From positions 1 through 64,000 of the forward strand of contig JAZKEM010000040.1 in NCBI GenBank assembly GCA_040387055.1: a stretch of DNA of 64,000 nucleotides. Reading direction: 5' to 3'. Positions 6,865-13,777 of the stretch are shown here, one piece after another. The notes beneath the pieces were generated by a model, which worked only from the letters and a program-made list of their open reading frames with translations, had not been told where the DNA came from and did not search any database. The translations under genes and the position numbers were made by a program. The DNA comes from Stenotrophobium sp040387055. GTDB lineage: Bacteria > Pseudomonadota > Gammaproteobacteria > Nevskiales > Nevskiaceae. Numbering within the stretch: the first letter of the stretch is position 1; the number at the start of each line of letters is the position of its first letter.

Positions 6865-7055
6865 GCCTTCACCTGCTGGTAAAATCTGCGCATGATCTTG
6901 AAATTCACCTGTAAAAACCCTCGCTGCGGCCATGCCGTCGATTCAGAATTGCGAGGCATTCCAGAGCGGCACTTGTTCGTGGCGACCTGTCCAGACTGCA
7001 AAACTGAACATTGGGTCAACGAAGGGCTGCCGAGTGGTGGGGCGAAGACGTTCAT
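6861..7055 (-). CDS. Doubtful small protein, antisense to a zinc-ribbon frame
   Basis: The product would be 64 aa and resembles nothing I know. In its favour, it is joined by exact ATGA overlaps to the genes before (7052-7055) and after (6861-6864), the rule in this operon. Against it, the composition looks arbitrary, and the opposite strand (6892-7098) encodes a much more protein-like zinc ribbon. One of the two may be spurious. Confidence 0.4.
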   Translation of the reverse strand: MNVFAPPLGSPSLTQCSVLQSGQVATNKCRSGMPRNSESTAWPQRGFLQVNFKIMRRFYQQVKA

Positions 7056-7098
7056 AGTTGTTGGCCTGTTGCCCGGCTCACAATCACCGGCTCAATAG
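6892..7098 (+). CDS. Zinc-ribbon-like small protein on the opposite strand
   Basis: The product would be 68 aa. It has a CKNPRC pair near residue 7 and a CPDC pair near residue 34 followed by KTEHWVNEG, a plausible treble-clef or zinc ribbon. It would be the only plus-strand gene between 4.6 and 17 kb, has no clear ribosome site, and overlaps 7052-7438 at its 3' end. The sequence is convincing as a protein; its orientation is not explained. Confidence 0.45.
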   Translation: MILKFTCKNPRCGHAVDSELRGIPERHLFVATCPDCKTEHWVNEGLPSGGAKTFIVVGLLPGSQSPAQ

Positions 7099-7438
7099 CC
7101 ATCGCTGCCTCCATGTCTTCAACGCGAATGCGCAGCTTTGGCTTCTCTGACTTCTTGCTGTAGCCGAATCCACGAAGCTGTCTGGCTGCGTCGCGACGGT
7201 AGCAATGCGTACCGCTGTGATAGCGGATGCCGTATGAGAAATCTCTTTTGCATGGTTCGCCCACAACAGCTTTGCAATGCGGGCAATCAACTTCAGCGAC
7301 GCAGCGATCGGTAAGGATCCAGCGGCCCTTTTCATTGGGCACGCGAACAAACACGAGGCCGGGCATTGCTTCGTATGCAGTCAGTCCGATGTGTAGCGAC
7401 TGCGTTGGGATTGGTGGAGCTGTGCTCTCGAGTCCCAT
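7052..7438 (-). CDS. Zinc-finger phage protein, function unknown
   Basis: The product is 128 aa. The central region has CPHCKAVVGEPCKRD followed by a spaced His and HC, the pattern of a small zinc-binding domain frequent in phage and actinobacterial proteins (CPxC, GxxC, HxxR). The C-terminus is basic then hydrophobic. The start is coupled to the gene upstream by TAATG. Confidence 0.65.
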   Translation of the reverse strand: MGLESTAPPIPTQSLHIGLTAYEAMPGLVFVRVPNEKGRWILTDRCVAEVDCPHCKAVVGEPCKRDFSYGIRYHSGTHCYRRDAARQLRGFGYSKKSEKPKLRIRVEDMEAAMAIEPVIVSRATGQQL

Positions 7439-7992
7439 TAAACTCCTCCTGCAGGCTGGTTGATTTCGCGCATGGCCTTGTCAATGCCGGCTACTTCTTC
7501 TGCTGCAAGATTTCCAAAGTTATTGCGCGAAGACGACTCAAAAGCGCTCAAGAGATTCCGCGCCGATTGAAGCAATTCAGCCAGGCGGTTGCGCTGGTCT
7601 CTAACGGATTCGTAGGTAGAGTCGGCTTTGAGAATAAAAGTGTCGCCAGCATTTAGGCGCACCGATGGCTTTTGCATCCAGTCAGGGAAGTGCAATTCAA
7701 TCTGCTCTTCAATGAAATAAACGCGCCGTATTTCGATGCCGCCAATCTCGAATTTGGTTTCCCAACTGCCATCATCTTCGAAGTCATGCCCTTCGATTTC
7801 TGTCATGGCCTCATCAAGCTCGGGGCAGTCTTCCTGCCCGAACCATTGCTCCTGAAAGAATTTTCGGATGCCAGCAAAATTACTGGCGATCACAACGATG
7901 GGCCGATCAGACTCGCCCCACGCTTCGCAGTGATAGCGGAAATTGTCGTTGGGGTTTGTTGCCCCGCCATGTGATTTAATTTCAGTGCTCAT
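7438..7992 (-). CDS. Hypothetical phage protein
   Basis: The product is 184 aa from the start at 7992 (MSTEIKSHGG). That start has an ATGA overlap with the upstream gene; a longer frame exists but is Arg-rich and improbable. The protein is acidic with a C-terminal helical stretch (about 125-180). Not recognised. Confidence 0.6.
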   Translation of the reverse strand: MSTEIKSHGGATNPNDNFRYHCEAWGESDRPIVVIASNFAGIRKFFQEQWFGQEDCPELDEAMTEIEGHDFEDDGSWETKFEIGGIEIRRVYFIEEQIELHFPDWMQKPSVRLNAGDTFILKADSTYESVRDQRNRLAELLQSARNLLSAFESSSRNNFGNLAAEEVAGIDKAMREINQPAGGV

Positions 7993-8258
7993 GCTGCCTT
8001 CTGCTGCGACATCTGCTCTGCGTTGAATTCCTGTCCAGCGATATGCGCCAGACGCACTGCAACGCGGTCGACGCGGCTGGCGTGATTGACTGGCAAGTCT
8101 TGAACGTAGGCGTCTGCAGCATCGTGGCTGTTCTGAATCAATGGCGCGTCCCACTCCATGCGATCAAGCAACGCGTGTGCTTTGCAGGAATCGCAGGTGC
8201 AGCACTTCTGCCGCTGCGGTAGTCCTGCACGGAGGATTTCGATATCGCGTTTCTTCAT
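7989..8258 (-). CDS. Hypothetical phage protein with Cys cluster
   Basis: The product is 89 aa from the start at 8258 (MKKRDIEIL), which follows a GGAG site. A CCTCDSC cluster lies near residue 20. The remainder looks helical. It is coupled downstream by ATGA. Function unknown. Confidence 0.6.
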   Translation of the reverse strand: MKKRDIEILRAGLPQRQKCCTCDSCKAHALLDRMEWDAPLIQNSHDAADAYVQDLPVNHASRVDRVAVRLAHIAGQEFNAEQMSQQKAA

Positions 8259-8283
8259 TTCCGTTTGCTCCTTGCGCGTCGGG

Positions 8284-9057
8284 CTAGTCGTAAATGCCGT
8301 AGCTGAACTGATCTTCATCGCAATCAATCACCAGCATGGCCGCGCCGAAGTACAGCCCCGCAAGCAGACGTTGCCACCGGCCACGAATGCTGAATTCCTT
8401 TCCAATGGGGTTGTCATTGATCTTGGCCGCGTACACCTTGCCGATGGTGTTTCCTTTGGCGTCCTTCTCTGGGTTGTTCTTGTCGAACTGCACGCAGATG
8501 TGGTTATCCAGCGACCATTCGCTACGATCACTTGAGCGCGAAAAATGACCTTTCTGATGTGAAGAATTAGGTTCTTTGTCGAAGAAGATACGCATGCCGC
8601 CGTATTCGCTTGGCTGGATGCGAACCTCTGGGTGCTCCCACTGGTTCTCGACTGCTTGCTCCTTGTGTTCCTTGATGAATTCTTCAAGCAACTCGCTGAG
8701 ATACACGCGCTCCGGAATAACTTCATCCTTGAGCAACTGATCCAGCACTTCCTTCGAGCGGCGAAGCATGTCGTTTTCAACGCCACTGCTTTCCCACTGC
8801 GTGCGCAGCGAGTTTGCGATCAGCGTGTTGTAGCGGGTCAGTTCGAACATATCTGAGATATTGCCCGGCAGCGCTTTAGCGACAGCTTCCTTCATGGCCT
8901 TGCCCATTTCGCCGTAGCTTCTGAAGGTGTCATCGATGACGTCAGTGAAGAGCTTCTTGACGCCAGCGTCGATGATTTCCTCGGCTTTACCACTTTCTGC
9001 GAACAATGCGACACGCTCGGTCAGCAGTTCTTGCAGTGATTGGTTCTTGTTGCTCAT
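8284..9057 (-). CDS. Conserved-looking phage protein of the early operon
   Basis: The product is 257 aa. The N-terminal half is helical with many Glu/Lys residues (about 1-150). The C-terminal half holds beta-type segments (MRIFFDKEP, NHICVQFDKN, KVYAAKIND) and ends with a hydrophobic segment AGLYFGAAMLVIDCDED. I do not recognise the family. The start at 9057 overlaps the upstream stop (ATGA). Confidence 0.65.
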   Translation of the reverse strand: MSNKNQSLQELLTERVALFAESGKAEEIIDAGVKKLFTDVIDDTFRSYGEMGKAMKEAVAKALPGNISDMFELTRYNTLIANSLRTQWESSGVENDMLRRSKEVLDQLLKDEVIPERVYLSELLEEFIKEHKEQAVENQWEHPEVRIQPSEYGGMRIFFDKEPNSSHQKGHFSRSSDRSEWSLDNHICVQFDKNNPEKDAKGNTIGKVYAAKINDNPIGKEFSIRGRWQRLLAGLYFGAAMLVIDCDEDQFSYGIYD

Positions 9058-9365
9058 GCTTTTCTTCCTCTCTTGTTACTGCAATAAAAATCCATGTTTG
9101 CGGCTTTGATCGTCACGCTCGGTTTCGTCAGTTCATTGATGCTGGCGACGACCTTGCTTTTCATGTCGATCAGGGCGCACTCGCCGTTGCTGTAGATGAC
9201 GTGCTCATCCTTAACTCGACCTTCTGGGTTCTCTTCCGTGATCGCCTCTGGATCTAAGGCTTCAACCACGACGACGACTCGCCACCGCTGTAAGCCCTGA
9301 ATCTTCCGTAGGGGAACGATTTGGCCAGCGAAGCGACCAGATGCGCTGTAGGTAGCGACTCGCAT
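9054..9365 (-). CDS. Hypothetical phage protein
   Basis: The product is 103 aa from the start at 9365 (MRVATYSASG), chosen because its ATG overlaps the stop of a tiny upstream gene (TAATG). It appears beta-rich with a basic C-terminus (YCSNKRGRKA). Function unknown. Confidence 0.55.
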   Translation of the reverse strand: MRVATYSASGRFAGQIVPLRKIQGLQRWRVVVVVEALDPEAITEENPEGRVKDEHVIYSNGECALIDMKSKVVASINELTKPSVTIKAANMDFYCSNKRGRKA

Positions 9366-9439
9366 TAGCGACCCAGCCATTTGCGCTTTGCCTTGGCTTG
9401 TCGTGCACGACGGATATCGCGGCGCTTCATGCGGCTCAT
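9365..9439 (-). CDS. Tiny basic peptide gene
   Basis: The product is 24 aa, about half of it Arg or Lys (MKRRDIRRARQAKAKRKW). It has a good ribosome site (GGGAAAGAG), an ATGA overlap with the gene before and a TAATG overlap with the gene after. It may be a real peptide or a leader that carries ribosomes to the next gene. Confidence 0.45.
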   Translation of the reverse strand: MSRMKRRDIRRARQAKAKRKWLGR

Positions 9440-9612
9440 GCTCTTTCCCTCTTCTCGCGCTGGTGCTGTTGATCGGCTGCGATCGCTTCAAGCAATTCAG
9501 GGCCGACGCCAACAGGCTCGCCGGTTCCGAAAACGATGGCGCTCCAGCCGTCGTTGAACTGCTCATAGATGATCGTCTTGCCTTGGAATGCGATGACGTT
9601 TGGGCTGCTCAT
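9436..9612 (-). CDS. Small hypothetical protein
   Basis: The product is 58 aa. It begins MSSPNVIAFQGKTIIYEQF and ends with a charged helix (QQHQREKRERA). ATGA overlaps at both ends (9609-9612 and 9436-9439) support it. Function unknown. Confidence 0.6.
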   Translation of the reverse strand: MSSPNVIAFQGKTIIYEQFNDGWSAIVFGTGEPVGVGPELLEAIAADQQHQREKRERA

Positions 9613-9863
9613 GCGGCTTCTCTGTGAGGCATCAAGTCCATTGGATGAAAAGTTTCAATAGCGCCGTCTTCAAACTGCAAAACGATTCCGTGCGCACGAG
9701 AATTCAGCACCTCGAGCACGCCGATGAAGGATCCAACCTTGCCGTGCCACTTCTGTTTACCGCCGTAGACCTGCCATGAACTCGGCTGCGGATTTGGTGA
9801 GAATTTCACCAAGCGGGTGATGTCGATGGCAGTTGTCGCCAGAGGTAGGCTTTGCTGATTCAC
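9609..9863 (-). CDS. Small hypothetical protein, GTG start
   Basis: The product is 84 aa if it starts at the GTG at 9863, which overlaps the stop of a tiny upstream gene (GTGA). An ATG 27 bases further upstream in frame (9890) is the alternative. The sequence suggests a small beta-barrel (SWQVYGGKQKWHGKVG, then GVLEVLNS, GIVLQFEDGAIETF). Function unknown. Confidence 0.5.
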   Translation of the reverse strand: MNQQSLPLATTAIDITRLVKFSPNPQPSSWQVYGGKQKWHGKVGSFIGVLEVLNSRAHGIVLQFEDGAIETFHPMDLMPHREAA

Positions 9864-9934
9864 GGCTTCACCGCCGCAATCAGCAGGCATCCTGCAGCGA
9901 CACAGATAAGAAATAGGCGAAGACCTGGCGTCAT
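9860..9934 (-). CDS. Tiny hydrophobic peptide gene
   Basis: The product is 24 aa, almost entirely one membrane-spanning helix after MTPGLR. It overlaps the gene before it by TGATG and the gene after it by GTGA. Function unknown; a small membrane peptide or a coupling leader. Confidence 0.45.
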   Translation of the reverse strand: MTPGLRLFLICVAAGCLLIAAVKP

Positions 9935-10209
9935 CAGTGTGTCTCGCCTTTGCGCAGCGCCTTGATTTTCCTTTTGATGTGACTGACGTCGGATTCCAAG
10001 TCGTCAACGGCGTTCTGTGCCGTGCGAAGCTCTTCGCTTACTTCTTCTAGTTCGTCCTCAAGCTCTTTGATGGCGAATTCGGTCGCTGACATTCGGTTGA
10101 TTTCATCAGCGCGATCGTCGAGTGCGGCTTTTGCGACCGGGTCACCGATGTAGGCATAGCGCTCCAGTTCATCGGCGCTCATGTTCTTGGCATTTACTTC
10201 GGTGATCAT
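9934..10209 (-). CDS. Small coiled-coil protein
   Basis: The product is 91 aa. Residues about 45-85 form a strong coiled coil with regular Leu/Val spacing (ELEDELEEVSEELRTAQNAV). The N-terminus (SADELERYAYIGDPVAKAAL) is helical. It is coupled by ATGA to the gene before. Function unknown. Confidence 0.6.
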   Translation of the reverse strand: MITEVNAKNMSADELERYAYIGDPVAKAALDDRADEINRMSATEFAIKELEDELEEVSEELRTAQNAVDDLESDVSHIKRKIKALRKGETH

Positions 10210-11087
10210 GCGGCGGCCTGCTGCGAATCTTCAGGCTGAGGACGCTCTACGAGAACGTCTTGAGAAATATTCCCCTCTGGTTTGCCGTAGGAGGCAAGCT
10301 CGTCGATGCCTTGCGCAAATTCTTTCAATCGCTTTGAAAGCGATTCGATAGCGGCGGATCCGTACTTGGAAAAGATCTGCGACCGCACAACCGCATTGAT
10401 AGCGCTGGCAACACCATCCGACAAGCCATACCGACCAAAGTCGATGCCAGTCTCTTTCTGCAAGTCTTCGAGGATTTTGAGCGCGTGGGTGTTGTGACTT
10501 ATACGGTTCTGTATGCCTTGCTTGATACGATCTTCGATCTGATCCTTGACCGGCTGAATGCGCTTCTCAATGATCGCTTCAATATCGGCAGCGTCTGCTT
10601 CACTAGCGCGTCTTAGTAGGCACGCCACGAAGCCACGGGGTAGCGTTTCGCGGTCATCTGGCTTGCCAAGGAATGGCGCATCTTTGAAAAGTGAAAGCCG
10701 GGCTGTTTTTGCAGGCTTACCTGTTCCGTTGCCCACCGCTGGGACATAAACCATGATGCCCCAGCTTGGGGGAATCTTCGCGAGTACATCATCGGCGAAT
10801 ATTTCGCGTGGACCGACCAGCCACCAATGATCACAGTATTTTGCGATGGCCTCGCACTTCTCCGGCTGAGTCAATTCCTTGATCAGATCCGAGCGGGATA
10901 CCTTAATCTCAAAGCCATGGATGCGCAGTCCACGCGAAGGCCACAGATTCATCGCAACTGCGTCAGCAGAGCGGGAGCGGCTAAAACCTGCGTCATTGCT
11001 GACCTCAAACATCAAAGCCCATTCTTTAGACGAATAGTGCTCACGCATCGTGGCGCGAACATCTGCGGCTGTGCCGTACTTGCTCAT
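10206..11087 (-). CDS. MmcB-like protein, PD-(D/E)XK nuclease fold
   Basis: The product is 293 aa. Residues about 35-95 show a restriction-endonuclease-like core: SADAVAMNLWPS supplies the Asp, GFEIKVSRSDL the Glu-x-Lys, followed by EKCEAIAKYCDHWWLV. This matches the MmcB-type DNA repair proteins as I know them. The C-terminal half is helical and variable. It probably binds or cuts DNA during phage recombination or repair; no substrate can be read from sequence. Confidence 0.6.
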   Translation of the reverse strand: MSKYGTAADVRATMREHYSSKEWALMFEVSNDAGFSRSRSADAVAMNLWPSRGLRIHGFEIKVSRSDLIKELTQPEKCEAIAKYCDHWWLVGPREIFADDVLAKIPPSWGIMVYVPAVGNGTGKPAKTARLSLFKDAPFLGKPDDRETLPRGFVACLLRRASEADAADIEAIIEKRIQPVKDQIEDRIKQGIQNRISHNTHALKILEDLQKETGIDFGRYGLSDGVASAINAVVRSQIFSKYGSAAIESLSKRLKEFAQGIDELASYGKPEGNISQDVLVERPQPEDSQQAAA

Positions 11088-11635
11088 GGCGATTCCGTGT
11101 AGTTGCGATGATTAACGAAGTCACCCGTAGGCAACCAAAAGCCCCACGAACCCTGCTTCTTGAACCAAATAACGAAGGTCCAGCATCCGCCCGGCGACAC
11201 TTCTTGAATCGTGTGACGATCTGTCGCGCTCCGGAAAGCAATGCTTCCAGCTTTGCGCAGAACGTATTCGTACTCAGCCCTATCCAGTGATGGATGCTGA
11301 GCTTGTGTCTTTGGCAAGCGCTCCAAGTACCAGCCTTGAAATACGATGCTTAGAAACGATGACGGGTGCGTGTGGTGATCGCGTGCACGGTCTTCGCGTG
11401 CGATGTGATGCAAGCGACCTGATACGAAGTTACCGATGAACGCATCGATGCGGCCGCGTTTCCACGTCCGAGCAACAGGGCGGTTCTCATCTGGATCAAG
11501 CTTCGGATTACTGCCGCCGAAGATCCACAAGCGACCCATGTAGAGAGTGCCGTCACTGCCATGGATGTCGTAGTACGGACGCTTCAATCCGATCCAGCGG
11601 AAGAAACGAACAACTGCATTGAGCTTGGTGCTCAT
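11084..11635 (-). CDS. Cupin-like phage protein
   Basis: The product is 183 aa. The C-terminal two thirds look like a small double-stranded beta-helix: DHHTHPSSFLSIVFQGWYLE, then AGSIAFRSATDRHTIQEV and a WTFVIWFKK strand, with His residues placed as in metal-binding cupins. The ligand is unknown. ATGA coupling at both ends. Confidence 0.55.
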   Translation of the reverse strand: MSTKLNAVVRFFRWIGLKRPYYDIHGSDGTLYMGRLWIFGGSNPKLDPDENRPVARTWKRGRIDAFIGNFVSGRLHHIAREDRARDHHTHPSSFLSIVFQGWYLERLPKTQAQHPSLDRAEYEYVLRKAGSIAFRSATDRHTIQEVSPGGCWTFVIWFKKQGSWGFWLPTGDFVNHRNYTESP

Positions 11636-11853
11636 TCTTCGCTGCCCACTTTCGTGGATTTGTACTTGCTGCGAATGCTGGCGCTGAAGTACTTGCCGAC
11701 GGATTCAGAGGCCATCAGCTTTTCGTATTCATCCTGCGGCACGCCTTCGTACTGATGAACAGAGCCGTTGCCGAATTCGATTTCGAGCGTTTCCGACGCG
11801 GCGTCATAGCCGACAGACTTGATGTTCGACGATGTGACGGCAGTGCGGATCAT
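11632..11853 (-). CDS. KTSC domain protein
   Basis: The product is 73 aa and spans almost exactly one KTSC domain: SSNIKSVGYDAASETLEIEFGNGS, then the YEGVPQDEYEKLMASESVGKYF pattern. KTSC domains are common in phages and next to nucleic-acid enzymes; their function is not established. Coupled by ATGA at both ends. Confidence 0.8.
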   Translation of the reverse strand: MIRTAVTSSNIKSVGYDAASETLEIEFGNGSVHQYEGVPQDEYEKLMASESVGKYFSASIRSKYKSTKVGSEE

Positions 11854-12314
11854 GCCGACACCTCATCCGTGTTCTTCACAAGCTTTGGCATGGAATGACC
11901 AGCAAGAACGGTTGCCAAGTCAGGAGCGGTCCAACCTTCAGGCTTCAAAATCTTGCCGTCAGCGCGACGTTGAAGCGTGCCGTCAGCAGAAATCTTGGCG
12001 AGGTTAGAGCGAGCAACTTCAAGCCAGCCGCTTTCAATCGGAAAGCCCAGCGCGCGAAGGCCAGCGATGATCGTCCAGATCGCATCCAATCCGCCGTCGA
12101 GAATTTCAACTTGATCGCCTCGCATCCAAGCGTCAGCCAGTTCATCAATCTCTTCGCGAACCAAGCCGCCAATCAGCGGGCCATTCAAGCCAAGGTCGAG
12201 GTCATCTGGATTGCCGAAATAAAGCTGAGCCGTTTGAGTGATGGTCGGGACATCCGGGGTTTCTTGCCCGGCTGCCTGCATGAACTTCTCAACGTCTTTA
12301 ACTACTGCTTTCAA
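11850..12314 (-). CDS. MazG-like nucleotide pyrophosphohydrolase
   Basis: The product is 154 aa. The helical region around residues 48-110 has VREEIDELADAW, then DGGLDAIWTIIAGLRALG and SNLAKISADG, the EExxE-then-ExxD-type arrangement of the all-alpha NTP pyrophosphohydrolase superfamily. The C-terminal KILKPEGWTAPDL tail is typical of phage members. Such enzymes hydrolyse NTPs or dNTPs and may adjust nucleotide pools. It lies 13 bases after rdgC. Confidence 0.75.
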   Translation of the reverse strand: MKAVVKDVEKFMQAAGQETPDVPTITQTAQLYFGNPDDLDLGLNGPLIGGLVREEIDELADAWMRGDQVEILDGGLDAIWTIIAGLRALGFPIESGWLEVARSNLAKISADGTLQRRADGKILKPEGWTAPDLATVLAGHSMPKLVKNTDEVSA

Positions 12315-12327
12315 TGGAGTGCTCCGA

Positions 12328-13209
12328 TTAAAACTGGTTAAGAAGATCGGCCAACAGTCGCGACAGCTCGCCAGTCATCAAGGCGAAGTCAGCTTCGAAT
12401 TGCTCTTCAGGGTTTTGCGACTTATCGCTTTCGCGGTTCTTGTCGATGTCGAGGAAGCGAATCTTCTTGAGCTGCAGATGGCCATCGAGAACAAACGAAA
12501 TGCGCTCGTTCCAAATCAGCCCCAACTTGGTCGCGGTCTTTCCGTCGCTGATGTGCTTGGCTACGTCCTTGCCGCCAAGGTCGTGGCGCACGTAGCGCAC
12601 GGTGGGCTTGGATTCATCGGCGCCGCGCAGCTCACAGTCCTGATCGATGATGAAACGGCTGGGCGTGTCGTTACCTGCGAGCCAGGCGCTCATCACGGTT
12701 ACTGGCGACAGCTTTGTTTCTGGCAGGCTGATCGGAAACTCGCCGAGCACATTGCGCAGTTGCTCAGTCACTTCTTCTGCGCGGCCTACTGAAGCGGTGT
12801 CAACCACTAGCCAGCCGTCTGCAGGTGAAAGCCATGCGCGAGTAGAACGGCGTTGCGAGAAAGCGCGTGGCAACAACTCAGCCATGATCTGCTCTTTCAG
12901 TTCGCGCATCTGCTTCTTGCCGACCTTGTAGCCCTGCTGCTTTTCGAGTTTCAAAGCACGATCCAAGGCGGTCTGATTGATCACGGCAGAGGGCAGAATC
13001 TTTTGCTCAACGCCAAGCGCAATCAGAAGTTGCTTGCCATGCGAAGCGACCAACTGCTGGTCACCGCGCGGAGACACCCAGCCACGGCTTGTGGTGCTCA
13101 TTCCGCTGCAGGGTTGCAGAGGAAACTTGGCGAGAATTTCTTCCAGCGTTCCGGCTGGCATGGCCCAGCCGACAGGCAGGCGATAAATAGTGAGATTTCG
13201 GAAGAACAT
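12328..13209 (-). CDS. rdgC: Recombination-associated protein RdgC
   Basis: The product is 293 aa, close to the usual 300. It begins MFFRNLTIYRL. It contains the family patterns EQKILPSAVINQ, LLPRAFSQR, WLVVDTAS and FDADFALMTGEL-like residues (EADFALMTGEL) near the end. RdgC forms a ring-shaped dimer around duplex DNA and restrains RecA. Here it lies beside SSB, a YqaJ nuclease and RecT, so it probably belongs to the phage recombination module. RdgC is usually chromosomal, which makes this phage copy notable. Confidence 0.92.
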   Translation of the reverse strand: MFFRNLTIYRLPVGWAMPAGTLEEILAKFPLQPCSGMSTTSRGWVSPRGDQQLVASHGKQLLIALGVEQKILPSAVINQTALDRALKLEKQQGYKVGKKQMRELKEQIMAELLPRAFSQRRSTRAWLSPADGWLVVDTASVGRAEEVTEQLRNVLGEFPISLPETKLSPVTVMSAWLAGNDTPSRFIIDQDCELRGADESKPTVRYVRHDLGGKDVAKHISDGKTATKLGLIWNERISFVLDGHLQLKKIRFLDIDKNRESDKSQNPEEQFEADFALMTGELSRLLADLLNQF

Positions 13210-13264
13210 GAGGCCTCTGATTCAAGAATGGGTTTGCGTGTTTTTCGGTGGGGCCACGCGCCCC

Positions 13265-13777
13265 TTAATCAAAAGGGATGTCGTCATCCTCGAAGCCATT
13301 GGGATCCGTTGGCGGCGGGGCTGTCGATTGCGCTCGACTTGGGTCGCGTCCGGTTGCAGATGCGTAACCCGTTGCAGTTGCGCCTTGCTCGCGAGTGCGG
13401 CCGGGTTGATAACCACCACGCGACTCACCTTCTGCTGGCTTGCCATCAAGCATCTGCATGTCGTCCACCACGATTTCAGTGGTGAAACGATCCTTGCCGG
13501 TGTCTTTGTCTTGCCACTTACGGGTGCGAAGCTTTCCTTCGATGAAAATCTTGCTGCCTTTCTTCAAGAATTGGCTTGCGATTTCTGCCAGCTTTCGACG
13601 GAAAACGATGTTGTGCCACTCGGTGTGTTCCTTGTTCTCACCCGAGGCTTTGTCCTTCCACGTTTCGCTCGTGGCGAGCGTGGTGTTAGCCACGGCATCA
13701 CCATTCGGAAAGTATCGAAGCTCGATTTCTTTTCCGAGGTTGCCGATCAGTAGAACCTTGTTGATTCCGCGCGACAT
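13265..13777 (-). CDS. ssb: Single-stranded DNA-binding protein
   Basis: The product is 170 aa. An OB-fold fills residues 1-110 (MSRGINKVLLIGNLGKEIEL, WHNIVFRRKLAEIA, KGSKIFIEGKLRTRKW). A Gly/Pro-rich linker and the acidic tip DDDIPFD follow. It coats single-stranded DNA and its tip recruits replication and recombination partners. The start overlaps the stop of the nuclease gene (TAATG). Confidence 0.95.
   Translation of the reverse strand: MSRGINKVLLIGNLGKEIELRYFPNGDAVANTTLATSETWKDKASGENKEHTEWHNIVFRRKLAEIASQFLKKGSKIFIEGKLRTRKWQDKDTGKDRFTTEIVVDDMQMLDGKPAEGESRGGYQPGRTREQGATATGYASATGRDPSRAQSTAPPPTDPNGFEDDDIPFD

Noticed and set aside
12853..13485. Long plus-strand frame opposite rdgC and ssb
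   Set aside because: Shadow of well-identified genes on the other strand; composition and start lack support.
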